Shown here: positions 35,473 to 44,722 of the stretch, in pieces
Layout: each line of letters opens with the position of its first letter
How positions within the stretch are numbered: the stretch's first letter is position 1
Assembly: GCF_014196455.1 (NCBI RefSeq)
Contig: NZ_JACIDS010000001.1
Span: 992,001 to 1,056,000, forward strand
Source: Kaistia hirudinis
Lineage (GTDB): Bacteria; Pseudomonadota; Alphaproteobacteria; Rhizobiales; Kaistiaceae
DNA length: 64,000 nt
Direction: 5' to 3'
The notes under the pieces: model-generated
The model's input: the letters and a program-made list of their open reading frames with translations, nothing else
What the model was told of the DNA's origin: nothing
Databases searched by the model: none
Made by a program: the position numbers and the translations under genes

Positions 35473-36111
35473 TCACGGCTCGTCGTTCGCCTCTTCCTCC
35501 CCACCAGCCAGCACGGCCGCCGCTCCGTCGAGGATCAGGCGCAGGCCGAGCTCGAACGCTGCAGCCGGGCTGCTGGTTCGATAGTGATGGACGGCGATCG
35601 CGGTGAGTGGATAGGCCTTGGCGCCTTCGTCGAGGGCGCGGCGATCCGCGTCTTCCACGCTCTCGGCCTGCTCTTCCACCACACAGCCGACTGTATAGCG
35701 GCTGATCGCGATGACGAGATCCATCGCAAAGACCGCGCTGAAGCCGGCCTCCACCAGATGGCGCAGTTGCGCCTCGATCTGGTCGAGATCCTGCGGCCCC
35801 GCCTCCGTGCCGGCATGGACGCGCGCGCCGTCGCGCCACGCCGTCAGGCCCGCGTGAAAATTGCGCGCGTTCATCTCCAGGAAGGCCCGCCAGGGCTCAC
35901 CGGGCAACGGCGCGCGACGACCGGGCGCCCGCGCCTGGATCTCGTCGTTCATCGCATTGAGCAAAGCGCGCTTGCTCTTGAAATGCCAATAGAGCGCGGG
36001 CTGCTGCACGCCGAGGCGTATGGCAAGCGCCCGCGTGGTCAGCCGGTCCACGCCGACCTCATTCAGAAGCTGCAACGCCTCGTCGACGATGCGCGCCCGA
36101 TCGACCTTCAT
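35473..36111 (-). CDS. tetR: Tetracycline repressor-like TetR regulator
   Basis: A 212-residue regulator. The helix-turn-helix domain reads VDEALQLLNEVGVDRLTTRALAIRLGV then QPALYWHFKSKRALL, very close to classical TetR. The C-terminal region has the TetR_C character (FELGLRLILDG near the end). It is divergent from a TetA-like transporter with a tetO-like operator in the 75-base gap, the canonical arrangement. It probably represses both genes and releases on binding a tetracycline-like ligand or Mg-chelate, but the natural inducer is not certain. Confidence 0.85.
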   Translation of the reverse strand: MKVDRARIVDEALQLLNEVGVDRLTTRALAIRLGVQQPALYWHFKSKRALLNAMNDEIQARAPGRRAPLPGEPWRAFLEMNARNFHAGLTAWRDGARVHAGTEAGPQDLDQIEAQLRHLVEAGFSAVFAMDLVIAISRYTVGCVVEEQAESVEDADRRALDEGAKAYPLTAIAVHHYRTSSPAAAFELGLRLILDGAAAVLAGGEEEANDEP

Positions 36112-36148
36112 TTCTTCCCCTTGCCAGATGTGAGCATCGCGCCTATGG

Positions 36149-36169
36149 AAATTTATCGATGATAAAGTT
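36149..36169. promoter_or_regulatory. tetO-like operator
   Basis: TTTATC-GAT-GATAAA (36152-36166) is a perfect inverted repeat, extended by AA/TT pairs outside. It matches the Tn10 tetO core TCTATCATTGATAGA at 11 of 15 positions. It lies in the gap between divergent tetR and tetA, 18 bases before the tetA start codon. Confidence 0.75.
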
Positions 36170-36186
36170 TAACCCAGCGTGATGTC

Positions 36187-37374
36187 TTGAACAGATCCCT
36201 TTGCGCCATTCTTGCGACGATCACGCTGGATGCGGCCGGTATCGGCCTGACTCTGCCGATCATTCCGAGCCTCTTGCGCGATGTCGGCCACACCGGCGAT
36301 CTCGGTTGGCGGTTCGGCGCCTTCCTCTCCCTTTATGCGCTGATGCAGTTCATCGCCTCGCCCCTGCTCGGCATGCTCTCGGACCGGTTCGGGCGGCGGC
36401 CCGTTCTGCTCGCCTCGCTTGCCGGCGCGGCGATCGATTATCTCTTCATGGCTTTCGCGCCGACGCTGGCGCTGCTCTTTCTCGGGCGGGCGATCGCCGG
36501 CGCCACAGCGGCCAATATGGCAGTGGCCTCGGCCTATATCACCGACATCACGCCGGATTCCCAGCGCGCCCGCCGCTTCGGCCAGTTGAGCGCCTGCTTC
36601 GGCCTCGGCTTCATTGCCGGCCCCGTGCTCGGCGGCACGCTCGGCGACATCTGGGTTCGGGCGCCATTCATCGCAGCGGCGGTGCTCAACGGCATCAACC
36701 TCGTCGTCACCTTCCTCGTTCTGAAGGAATCGCGGACGCCCGGCATCGCGGAAGGCGAGCGGCCCTCGCTGAACCCGCTCGCGCCGCTGCGCTGGGCGCT
36801 GACCTTCCCCGCCTTGCTGCCGCTCCTCGGCGCCTATGTCATTCTCGGCTTCATCGGCGAGATCGCCGGGACGATCTGGGTGCTCTATGGCGAGGACCGG
36901 TTCGGCTGGGACACGGTGACGATCGGCATCTCGCTCGCCGGCTTCGGCGTGTTCCACGCGCTGGCGCAGGCGTTCCTGGTCGGCCCGATCGCCGAGCGCT
37001 ATGGCGCGCGGCGCGCCCTCGTCGTCGGCATCGGCGCCGATACGCTCGCCTATGTGCTGATCGCGCTGGCAACGCAGGGCTGGATGGCCTTCATGCTGCT
37101 GCCGCTGTTCTGCCTCGGCGGGCTCGGCGGTCCGGCGATGCAGTCCCTGCTCACCGCCCGCGTCAGCGCCGATCATCAGGGGCGTCTGCAGGGCGTACTT
37201 GCCAGCATGACCAGCCTCGCCTCGATCTTCGGACCGTTGCTGATCAGCAGCCTCTATTTCGCCTCGCGCGCCCAGGTGCCGGGTCTCGTGTGGCTGGTCG
37301 GGGCGGCGCTCTATCTCGTCTGCCTGCCACTCCTGCTCGCCGCGTCGCGGTCGCAACCTGGCATGACGGCGTGA
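36187..37374 (+). CDS. tetA: TetA-like tetracycline efflux MFS transporter
   Basis: A 395-residue 12-TM antiporter of the DHA1 TetA group. Helix 1 has LDAAGIGLTLPIIPSLL with the conserved acidic residue, followed by FLSLYALMQFIASPLLG. The A-motif loop is GMLSDRFGRRPVLL and the C-motif is GFIAGPVLGG. It is close to TetA(A)/(B)-class sequences by eye but appears chromosomal and without mobile genes around it. A TTG start at 36187 is the only start giving the full helix 1; the ribosome-binding site is weak. Tetracycline export is plausible but intrinsic substrates may differ. Confidence 0.85.
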   Translation: MNRSLCAILATITLDAAGIGLTLPIIPSLLRDVGHTGDLGWRFGAFLSLYALMQFIASPLLGMLSDRFGRRPVLLASLAGAAIDYLFMAFAPTLALLFLGRAIAGATAANMAVASAYITDITPDSQRARRFGQLSACFGLGFIAGPVLGGTLGDIWVRAPFIAAAVLNGINLVVTFLVLKESRTPGIAEGERPSLNPLAPLRWALTFPALLPLLGAYVILGFIGEIAGTIWVLYGEDRFGWDTVTIGISLAGFGVFHALAQAFLVGPIAERYGARRALVVGIGADTLAYVLIALATQGWMAFMLLPLFCLGGLGGPAMQSLLTARVSADHQGRLQGVLASMTSLASIFGPLLISSLYFASRAQVPGLVWLVGAALYLVCLPLLLAASRSQPGMTA

Positions 37375-37380
37375 GCTGCC

Positions 37381-38691
37381 CTACCCCCCGCCGCGCTCCT
37401 TCCTCAGCTTGGCCCAATAGTCCATGCGCTTCCTGATTTCGCGCTCGAAGCCGCGTTCGACCGGCTCGTAGAAGCTCTGGCGCCCCAGTGCGTCGGGGAA
37501 ATAGTCCTGGCCCGAGAAGGCGTCGGGCTCGTCGTGGTCGTAGCGATAGCCCTCGCCGTAGCCCTCGCCCTTCATCAGCTTGGTCGGCGCGTTCAGGATG
37601 CGCTTGGGCGGCAGCAGCGAACCGCCCTGCTTCGCGGTCTGCGTCGCGGCCTTGAAGGCGGTGTAGACGGCGTTCGATTTCGGCGCCGTGGCGAGATAGA
37701 CGCAGGCCTGCGCGAAGGCGAGTTCGCCTTCCGGGCTGCCGAGATAGTCATAGGCATCCTTCGCGGCATTGGCGATGACCAGCGCCTGCGGGTCGGCGAG
37801 GCCGATATCCTCGACCGCCATGCGCACGAGGCGCCGTCCCAGATAGAGCGGATCCTCGCCGGCATCGAACATGCGCGCGAGATAATAAAGCGCCGCGTCG
37901 GGATCGGAGCCGCGGACGGATTTGTGCAGGGCGGAGATGAGGTTGTAATGGCCGTCCTGGCCCTTGTCGTAGATCGGCGCGCGGCGCTGCACGATCTCCT
38001 GCAGCGCCTTCGAATCGAAGATTTCGCCTTCCCTCGCGGCGCGCCAGACTTCCTCGGCCAGCGTCAGCGAGGCGCGGCCGTCGCCATCCGCCATGCGGAT
38101 CAGCACCTCGCGGGCCTCCTCGTCGAGCGGCAGGGGCTTGCCCTCCGTCTCTTCGGCGCGCTCCAGCAACTGCCCGATCGAATGGGCGTCGTGCGAATGG
38201 AAAACGAGCACGCGGGCGCGGGACAGCAGCGCTGCGTTCAGCTCGAAGGAGGGGTTCTCCGTCGTCGCGCCGACCAGCGTGACGGTACCGTCCTCCATCA
38301 CCGGCAGGAAGCTGTCCTGCTGGGCGCGGTTGAAGCGGTGGATCTCGTCGACGAAGAGCAACGTGCCCTTGCCGATCTGCCGCCGCGCCCGCGCCGCCTC
38401 GAACACCTTCTTCAAATCCGCGACGCCGGAAAAGATCGCCGAGATCTGCTCGAAATGCAGATCCGTCTCATGCGCGAGCAGGCGCGCGACGGTCGTCTTG
38501 CCCGTGCCCGGCGGTCCCCAGAAGATCATCGAGCCGAGCGAGCCGGAATGGAGCATGCGCGTTATCGCGCCGCCTTCGCCGACCAGGTGGTCCTGCCCGA
38601 CGACCTCGGCGAGGCGCTGCGGGCGCAGCCGATCGGCCAGCGGGCGCGGCGCCGCCTTCTCCAGTCCCGCCGCGGCGAAGAGATCGCTCAT
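37381..38691 (-). CDS. rarA: Replication-associated recombination protein A
   Basis: A 436-residue AAA+ ATPase (RarA/MgsA, WRNIP1 family) acting at stalled replication forks. The N-terminal RLRPQRLAEVVGQDHLVG block, Walker A GPPGTGKTT, Walker B FVDEIHRFN, sensor 1 VGATTENPSFELN and arginine-finger LLSRARV are all present, followed by the tetramerisation domain ending KGEGYGEGYRYDHDEPDAF. Its start lies two bases after the degQ stop, so the two form an operon. Converges with tetA, six bases apart. Confidence 0.95.
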   Translation of the reverse strand: MSDLFAAAGLEKAAPRPLADRLRPQRLAEVVGQDHLVGEGGAITRMLHSGSLGSMIFWGPPGTGKTTVARLLAHETDLHFEQISAIFSGVADLKKVFEAARARRQIGKGTLLFVDEIHRFNRAQQDSFLPVMEDGTVTLVGATTENPSFELNAALLSRARVLVFHSHDAHSIGQLLERAEETEGKPLPLDEEAREVLIRMADGDGRASLTLAEEVWRAAREGEIFDSKALQEIVQRRAPIYDKGQDGHYNLISALHKSVRGSDPDAALYYLARMFDAGEDPLYLGRRLVRMAVEDIGLADPQALVIANAAKDAYDYLGSPEGELAFAQACVYLATAPKSNAVYTAFKAATQTAKQGGSLLPPKRILNAPTKLMKGEGYGEGYRYDHDEPDAFSGQDYFPDALGRQSFYEPVERGFEREIRKRMDYWAKLRKERGGG

Positions 38692-38693
38692 GG

Positions 38694-40127
38694 TCAGCCG
38701 CCGATCGTCGAGCGGATCAGCCGCCCGCCGCGCTCGATGGTCAGCCGCCAGGCGTCGGCCGGCTGGCCGGCGACACTGGCCAGGATCCGCGTCGTGTCGA
38801 TCGGGACGCCGTTCACGTCGACGATCACGTCGCCAGGCTGGAAGCCGACGCGGGCCGCGATCGAGCCGTCGGCGATCTTCTCGATCAGCACGCCGCGCTC
38901 ACGATTGCCCTTGTAGCCGTTCTCGACCGCGACAGCCGGCGAGAGATTGACCACCGTGGCGCCGGTGAAGGGCGACTCGGCGTCGATCGCGCGCTCGTCG
39001 CGCAGCGGCACCTCGGGCGGCGCCTCCAAAGCGAGCGTCAACTGCATCTCCTTGCCGCCGCGCAGCACAGTGAGCGTGGACGAACTGCCGACGCCACGCG
39101 TCGCCAGGCGATAGTTGAGGGCATTGGGATCATCGATGTCGATGCCGTCCGCCTTGACGACGAGATCGCCCGCGGCGAGCCCCGCCTTGGCGGCCGGGCT
39201 GTCCGCACGGACCGCACTGACCAGCGCGCCAGTGGGCCGGTCGATGCCGAGGCCGTCGGCAATGTCGGCGGTGACGTCCTGGAAGTCCGCGCCGATCCAG
39301 GGCAGGCTCAGCTTCTTCCCGGACAGCGCGGACTGCGCGACGACGCGCACGAGATTGGACGGGATCGCAAAGCCGATGCCGATCGAGCCGCCGGAGCGGG
39401 AATAGATCGCTGTGTTGATGCCGACGAGGCGGCCCTTCATGTCGATCAGCGCGCCGCCGGAATTGCCGGGATTGATGGCCGCGTCGGTCTGGATGAAGAA
39501 CTGATAGTCGGACGCGCCGACCTGGCTGCGGGCGAGCGCGGAGACGATGCCGCTGGTCACGGTCTGGCCGACGCCGAAGGGATCGCCGATCGCGAGCACC
39601 AGATCACCGACTTCCAGCGCATCCGAATCGGCGAATTCGATCACCGGAAACGGCCCCTTCGCGCCCTTGAGGCGGAGGACGGCGAGATCCATGCGCTCGT
39701 CCTTCAGGATGATGTCGGCCGGCAGCTCGCGCCGGTCGGAGAGCGCGACCTTCACCTCGTCGGCATTCTCGATGACGTGATAATTCGTCACCACGAGGCC
39801 GGACGACTCGATGATGACGCCGGAGCCGAGCGATTGCTGCACGCGCTTGCGCGGCGCACCGCCCATGTCGCCGCCGAAGAAGCGGCGGAAGAACGGGTCG
39901 TCCATGAAGGGCGAGACGCGCTGCTGCACCACGCGCGAGGCATAGACATTCACGACAGCCGGCGAGACGCGCTTCACCAGCGGCGCAAAGGAAAGGCTGA
40001 TCTCCTGCGCACTCTGCGGAACGGTGCGCTCGACCGCCGTCGAACGCTCCGTCAGGCCGAATGCGGCCAGACCGCCAAGGAGCGCGAGGCAGAGCCCGAA
40101 CGGCAACAGCCCGAAACGCAGTCGCAT
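38694..40127 (-). CDS. degQ: Periplasmic serine endoprotease DegQ/HtrA family
   Basis: A 477-residue trypsin-like protease of the envelope quality-control system. An N-terminal hydrophobic signal (LPFGLCLALLGGLAAFGL) exports it. The catalytic triad is His in VVTNYHVIE (about 117), Asp in RMDLAVL (about 146) and Ser in NPGNSGGAL (about 222). Two PDZ domains follow, the first around AVRADSPAAKAGLAAGD and the second around KIADGSIAARVGFQPGD. Upstream gene of a degQ-rarA pair; divergent from a membrane protein gene at 40311. Confidence 0.93.
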   Translation of the reverse strand: MRLRFGLLPFGLCLALLGGLAAFGLTERSTAVERTVPQSAQEISLSFAPLVKRVSPAVVNVYASRVVQQRVSPFMDDPFFRRFFGGDMGGAPRKRVQQSLGSGVIIESSGLVVTNYHVIENADEVKVALSDRRELPADIILKDERMDLAVLRLKGAKGPFPVIEFADSDALEVGDLVLAIGDPFGVGQTVTSGIVSALARSQVGASDYQFFIQTDAAINPGNSGGALIDMKGRLVGINTAIYSRSGGSIGIGFAIPSNLVRVVAQSALSGKKLSLPWIGADFQDVTADIADGLGIDRPTGALVSAVRADSPAAKAGLAAGDLVVKADGIDIDDPNALNYRLATRGVGSSSTLTVLRGGKEMQLTLALEAPPEVPLRDERAIDAESPFTGATVVNLSPAVAVENGYKGNRERGVLIEKIADGSIAARVGFQPGDVIVDVNGVPIDTTRILASVAGQPADAWRLTIERGGRLIRSTIGG

Positions 40128-40310
40128 GACGCGGAACCTCCTGAAGACATTGTCACCCTGACGATGCTACATGAATTGCGGCGAGGCCGTGGCCCTCCGG
40201 CAATCCCCAGCGGCATCGCTGGCAGGGTCTTTTGCGCGGCCGTTTGCGCCGTCGGGGCTTGGCGCGCTGCACCGCTTGGGAATAATAAAGCGGGGGCAAG
40301 AAGGATTTCC

Positions 40311-41294
40311 ATGCTCTGGATCGGTTTGTTCATAGTCGGGGTCTTCGGCGTTCTGGCCGGCGTGATCCCGCTGATCCTGAACGGCGCCCGCGCCGGCAGC
40401 ATCGTGACGCTCGCTTTCGGCCTGGCGCTGCTGGTTTCCGGCACGGTCGGCGTCGTGGCGCGGCCCGACCTCGTGGCGCTGCGCCTGCCGCGCATCGTGC
40501 TCGGCGGCGGTGACGAACCTGCCCCGACGCCCGTCGCCGTGGTGAAGACCACCGATTCGCTCCCCGCCCCCGACGAGCCGGCCAAGGCCGAGCCCGCGGC
40601 GCCGGCCGCCTCCTCCGACGCGCCCAAGGACGAATCGCAGATGGCGCCGGCGAAGCTGCCGGAACCGGTCACGGTCACCACCACCAAGGTGGTCGGCGTC
40701 GAGCCGGAGCCCATGGCGAACCAATCCGCGCAGCTTCCCGATGCCGGCAATGCCGAGATCAGCGCCGCGCCAGCCGCACCGGCGGCTCCCGCGCAGCCGA
40801 ACGACGCCGAGGCGCTCGCCGCCCTCGTCCCGCAGCAGCCGCGCGACGAGGCCGCCTTCACCAAGGTCGTGACCGCCGCGCGCCAGGAATATGAGGGCGC
40901 GAATTTCGACGACCGCGCCGCGCTGCAATCCGGCCGCGCCGCCGCGATCTGCGGCGCCGTCAAGGGACCGGCCGTGCAGAACTGGGTCGGGCGGATCAAG
41001 GAGATCGACAAGGACGCGGGCGGGCGCACGATCGTGACCGTCAGCCTGCCGGACGGCACGCTGGTCAAGACGTGGAACAACGCCATGTCCGACATCGAAG
41101 ACAAGACGCTGATCGTCGCCGGCACGCCGCTCGCCACCGCCTTCGCGAAGCTCGCCCAGGGCGATGCGATCCGCTTCTCCGGCACTTTCTTCAATGACGA
41201 GCCGGACTGCTTCCGTTCGAGCCGCCTCTCGCTCGACCAGTCGATGACGGAGCCGAGCTTCCTGTTCCGCTTCAACGACGTCGAAAAGCTCTGA
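40311..41294 (+). CDS. Membrane-anchored protein of unknown function
   Basis: A 327-residue protein that I do not recognise. Residues 1-50 form two hydrophobic helices (WIGLFIVGVFGVLAGVIPLIL and TLAFGLALLVSGTVGVV). Residues 70-180 are a Pro/Ala/Glu-rich linker. The C-terminal ~130 residues form a globular domain with AAICGAVKGPAVQNWVGRI, VSLPDGTLVKTWNN and GDAIRFSGTFFNDEPDCF, which looks like a small beta-barrel with two cysteines. The start at 40311 has AAGGA upstream. It is followed 13 bases later by another exported unknown, and the two probably form an operon. Confidence 0.7.
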   Translation: MLWIGLFIVGVFGVLAGVIPLILNGARAGSIVTLAFGLALLVSGTVGVVARPDLVALRLPRIVLGGGDEPAPTPVAVVKTTDSLPAPDEPAKAEPAAPAASSDAPKDESQMAPAKLPEPVTVTTTKVVGVEPEPMANQSAQLPDAGNAEISAAPAAPAAPAQPNDAEALAALVPQQPRDEAAFTKVVTAARQEYEGANFDDRAALQSGRAAAICGAVKGPAVQNWVGRIKEIDKDAGGRTIVTVSLPDGTLVKTWNNAMSDIEDKTLIVAGTPLATAFAKLAQGDAIRFSGTFFNDEPDCFRSSRLSLDQSMTEPSFLFRFNDVEKL

Positions 41295-41307
41295 CGGGAA
41301 CTCTGCG

Positions 41308-42000
41308 ATGCGCCGCGCGATCCTGATTGCCGGCCTGGCCGGCATGCTGACGGCCGGCTCCTCCGGCGACGCCTTCGGCCGCGATGTGGCCAACCCCATC
41401 TGGCCGGACAACTATGTCGGGCGGCTGCAGGCGCTGGCGCTGGTCCAGTCGCTGCGGGCCGAACTGCTCGCCAATCCGAGCGCGACGCTGGTTCTCGATC
41501 GCTGGTGCGCCGACCACCGCCTCGCGCCGCCCGGATCGAAGATCGTCGCCGACCGTGTGAAGGGCACAGACAAGGCGGCCGATGCGGCCGTGCGCGAGGC
41601 TCTCGGAGTCGGACCGGATGAACCCATCGCCTATCGCCGCGTCCGCCTCACCTGCGGCGACACCGTGCTCTCGGAAGCCGACAACTGGTATGTCCCGGCT
41701 CTCCTCACCGAGGCGATGAACCGCGAGCTGGAGACGACCGACACGTCGTTCGGGCGCGTCGTCAAGCCGCTCGACTTCACGCGCACCACGATCGCCTCGA
41801 AGCTTCTCTGGAGCCCCCTGCCTGAGGGCTGGGAAATGCAGGCTGCCGACGGCGCTGCGGCGGCCAATGCAGCCCTCCCCGTCCCGGACTTCGTCCTCCA
41901 GAACCGCGCCGTGCTGAAGCGCGCCGATGGCCGCCCGTTCAGCCTCGTCGTCGAGAACTATACCGGCAACATCCTGGCCTTCCCGCCGCCCGCTCGCTGA
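41308..42000 (+). CDS. Exported protein with chorismate lyase-like fold
   Basis: A 230-residue protein with a possible N-terminal signal (AILIAGLAGMLTAGSSGDAFG). The body contains YRRVRLTCGDTVLSEADNWYVP and GRVVKPLDFTR, a pattern resembling the chorismate lyase/UTRA fold (UbiC). A periplasmic location argues against the UbiC reaction. Follows the membrane-anchored unknown by 13 bases. Function unknown; ligand binding or a lyase-like role is a guess from fold. Converges with the ribosomal cluster terminator. Confidence 0.6.
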   Translation: MRRAILIAGLAGMLTAGSSGDAFGRDVANPIWPDNYVGRLQALALVQSLRAELLANPSATLVLDRWCADHRLAPPGSKIVADRVKGTDKAADAAVREALGVGPDEPIAYRRVRLTCGDTVLSEADNWYVPALLTEAMNRELETTDTSFGRVVKPLDFTRTTIASKLLWSPLPEGWEMQAADGAAAANAALPVPDFVLQNRAVLKRADGRPFSLVVENYTGNILAFPPPAR

Positions 42001-42040
42001 CCGGGCCGCGTCCGCTTCACGAACCGCTTCTCGCACAAAC

Positions 42041-42067
42041 AAAAAGGGCGGCCCTTGCGGACCGCCC
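42041..42067 (-). terminator. Terminator of the ribosomal cluster
   Basis: On the minus strand GGGCGG pairs with CCGCCC around a 10-base loop, followed directly by TTTTTG. It lies 31 bases past the rplQ stop. It may also serve the convergent gene from the plus side, though that side lacks a T-run. Confidence 0.8.
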
Positions 42068-42097
42068 TCTTCCAAACTCGCGAAACGAAATCAGCGA

Positions 42098-42526
42098 TTA
42101 CGCCGCCTCGGCCTCGGACGACTCGGCAGCCGCGTTGCGCGCGCGATCCGCGGCGCCCTTGGCTTCGACGTCGCGCTCGACGAACTCGATCACCGCGACC
42201 GGCGCATTGTCGCCATAGCGGAAGCCGGCCTTGAGAACGCGGGTGTAGCCACCCTGACGCTCCTTGTAGCGCGGTCCGAGCGTCTCGAAGAGCTTCTTCG
42301 CGGCGTCCTCGTCGCGCAGCTGCGCGATCGCCTGGCGGCGCGCGTGCAGGTCGCCGCGCTTGCCGAGCGTGATCAGCTTCTCGACGATCGGGCGAAGATC
42401 CTTCGCCTTGGGGAGCGTCGTGGTGATCTGCTCGTGCGTGATGAGCGCGACGGCCATATTGGCGAACATCGCCTTGCGATGGCTCGCCGTGCGGCTGAAC
42501 TTGCGGCCCGAATTACCGTGGCGCAT
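42098..42526 (-). CDS. rplQ: 50S ribosomal protein L17
   Basis: A 142-residue large-subunit protein near the exit tunnel. The N-terminus [20 protein letters not shown] is diagnostic. The Ala/Glu-rich C-terminal tail (about 20 residues) is longer than in E. coli, as is usual in alphaproteobacteria. Last gene of the ribosomal cluster, 49 bases after rpoA and followed by a hairpin terminator. Confidence 0.97.
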   Translation of the reverse strand: MRHGNSGRKFSRTASHRKAMFANMAVALITHEQITTTLPKAKDLRPIVEKLITLGKRGDLHARRQAIAQLRDEDAAKKLFETLGPRYKERQGGYTRVLKAGFRYGDNAPVAVIEFVERDVEAKGAADRARNAAAESSEAEAA

Positions 42527-42575
42527 GGCCCTCTCCTCGATTCAATTTCCGGCGGCTCACGCCGTGGGACGTGTC

Positions 42576-43592
42576 TTAGTAATGGTCTTCGTAGCGCTTG
42601 GCGAGCTCTTCGATGTTCTCCGGCGGCCAGTTCGTGACCTCCATGCCGAGATGGAGACCCATCTGGGCGAGAACTTCCTTGATCTCGTTGAGCGACTTGC
42701 GACCGAAGTTCGGCGTGCGGAGCATTTCCGCCTCCGTCTTCTGGATGAGGTCGCCGATATAGACGATGTTGTCGTTCTTCAGGCAGTTCGCGGAACGCAC
42801 CGAAAGCTCGAGCTCGTCGACCTTCTTGAGCAGCGCCGGGTTGAAGGCGAGCTCCGGAATGGCCTCCGCGGTCGTCTCCTTCTGCGGCTCTTCGAAATTG
42901 ACGAAGATCGACAGCTGGTCCTGGATGATGCGCGCCGCATAGGCGACCGCGTCATCCGGGCGGAGCGAGCCGTCGGTCTCGACCGAAAGCGTCAGCTTGT
43001 CATAGTCGAGAACCTGGCCCTCGCGGGTGTTCTCGACGCGGTACGACACCTTCTTGACCGGCGAATAGATGCTGTCGACCGGGATCAGGCCGATCGGGGC
43101 ATCCTCGGGGCGGTTGCGGTCAGCCGCGACATAGCCCTTGCCGGTGTTGACGGTGAACTCCATGCGGATCTCGGCGCCCTCGTCGAGCGTGCACAGCACG
43201 AGCTCGGGGTTGAGCACCTCGACATCGCCGACCGTCTGGATGTCGCCGGCGACGACGACGCCCGGGCCCTGCTTCCGCACGACCATGCGCTTCGGGCCGT
43301 CGCCCTGCATCTTGATCGCGATTTCCTTGATGTTGAGGATGATGTCGGTGACATCCTCACGCACGCCGGGAATCGACGAGAATTCATGCAGCACGCCGTC
43401 GATCTGGACCGCGGTGACCGCGGCGCCCTGAAGCGAGGAAAGCAGCACGCGGCGCAGCGCATTGCCGAGCGTCAGGCCGAAGCCACGCTCCAGCGGCTCC
43501 GCGACAACGGTCGCGAGGCGCCGGGGATCGGAGCCCAGCGAGACTTCCAGCTTGTTCGGCTTGATCAGTTCTTGCCAGTTCTTGTGGATCAC
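42576..43592 (-). CDS. rpoA: DNA-directed RNA polymerase subunit alpha
   Basis: A 338-residue subunit that seeds RNA polymerase assembly. The N-terminal dimerisation domain includes [19 protein letters not shown]; the C-terminal domain contains [14 protein letters not shown] and [16 protein letters not shown], which binds UP elements and activators. Length is as expected. A 124-base gap separates it from rpsK, long enough for an internal promoter, though I could not pick one out. Confidence 0.98.
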   Translation of the reverse strand: MIHKNWQELIKPNKLEVSLGSDPRRLATVVAEPLERGFGLTLGNALRRVLLSSLQGAAVTAVQIDGVLHEFSSIPGVREDVTDIILNIKEIAIKMQGDGPKRMVVRKQGPGVVVAGDIQTVGDVEVLNPELVLCTLDEGAEIRMEFTVNTGKGYVAADRNRPEDAPIGLIPVDSIYSPVKKVSYRVENTREGQVLDYDKLTLSVETDGSLRPDDAVAYAARIIQDQLSIFVNFEEPQKETTAEAIPELAFNPALLKKVDELELSVRSANCLKNDNIVYIGDLIQKTEAEMLRTPNFGRKSLNEIKEVLAQMGLHLGMEVTNWPPENIEELAKRYEDHY

Positions 43593-43716
43593 GACCGTAT
43601 CCTTTTGATCTCGACGCGCTCCGACGGTTCGGATCGCGTGGCGTCCGGCCGGGCCGGAACGCCGAATGTCGATGCGGAACGGAAAGGGCGCGGCGTATCC
43701 GCGCCCTCACGAGGCC

Positions 43717-44106
43717 TCAGACGCGGCGGCGCTTGCGCGGCCGGCAGCCATTGTGCGCGATCGGCGTGACGTCCCGGATCGAGGTGATGGTGAAGCCCGC
43801 GGCCTGCAGCGCGCGGAGCGCCGACTCACGGCCCGAACCCGGACCGGAGACTTCGACCTCGAGCGTCTTCATGCCATGCTCGGCAGCCTTGCGGCTCGCA
43901 TCTTCCGCCGCCATCTGCGCGGCATAAGGCGTGGACTTGCGCGACCCCTTGAAGCCCATCATGCCGGCCGACGACCAGGAGATCGTGTTCCCCTGCGCGT
44001 CCGTGATGGTGATCATCGTGTTGTTGAAGGTCGAGTTCACATGCGCGACGCCCGAAGAAATGTTCTTGCGTTCGCGGCGACGCACGCGCGTCGTGTCCTT
44101 AGCCAT
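43717..44106 (-). CDS. rpsK: 30S ribosomal protein S11
   Basis: A 129-residue small-subunit platform protein contacting the mRNA exit channel. The core [17 protein letters not shown] and the C-terminal [18 protein letters not shown] are conserved. Lies between rpsM and rpoA as in most bacteria. Confidence 0.97.
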   Translation of the reverse strand: MAKDTTRVRRRERKNISSGVAHVNSTFNNTMITITDAQGNTISWSSAGMMGFKGSRKSTPYAAQMAAEDASRKAAEHGMKTLEVEVSGPGSGRESALRALQAAGFTITSIRDVTPIAHNGCRPRKRRRV

Positions 44107-44185
44107 TCTCTATCCTTTGGTTCGATCTCGACACCGCCGTAGTTCCGGCGGCTACACCGGGAGCCTAGCGCCCCTGTTCCGTGAA

Positions 44186-44554
44186 TTACTTCTTCTTGCC
44201 GGCGATCGGCTTGGCCGGGCCCTTGCGGGTGCGCGCATTGGTATGCGTGCGCTGGCCGCGAACCGGCAGGCCGCGGCGATGGCGCAGGCCGCGATAGGAG
44301 CCGAGGTCCATCAGGCGCTTGATGTTCATTGCGACTTCGCGGCGCAGATCACCTTCCACGACGTAGTCGCGGTCGATCGCCTCGCGGATCTGCAGAACTT
44401 CGGCGTCCGAAAGCTCGTTCACGCGCCGCGCCGGATCGATGCCGGTCTTGGTGACGATGTCGGCAGCGTGCTTCGGGCCAATGCCGTGGATATACTGGAG
44501 CGCGATGATGACGCGCTTGTTCGTCGGAATGTTTACGCCTGCGATACGGGCCAC
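44186..44554 (-). CDS. rpsM: 30S ribosomal protein S13
   Basis: A 122-residue head protein bridging to the large subunit and to P-site tRNA. It starts with GTG at 44554, giving [15 protein letters not shown], the family N-terminus; the longer frame beginning at 44596 is not used. GGAG lies upstream at normal spacing. No rpmJ (L36) gene lies next to it, as usual for alphaproteobacteria. Confidence 0.96.
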   Translation of the reverse strand: MARIAGVNIPTNKRVIIALQYIHGIGPKHAADIVTKTGIDPARRVNELSDAEVLQIREAIDRDYVVEGDLRREVAMNIKRLMDLGSYRGLRHRRGLPVRGQRTHTNARTRKGPAKPIAGKKK

Positions 44555-44722
44555 TTGCCGTCTCCATTTACGCCGCCCGTCAACCGGGATCGGCACCTCG
44601 TTTTCCCCGCGTCCGGTGGAGGCCGGCCCTTGCGGAGCTTCTAAATTCTAATCAGCAAACACGCGACGCCGCGCCCCGATTCCCGGGGAACGACGCCGCC
44701 GTTCCGAAATGAGAGGCGTCCC

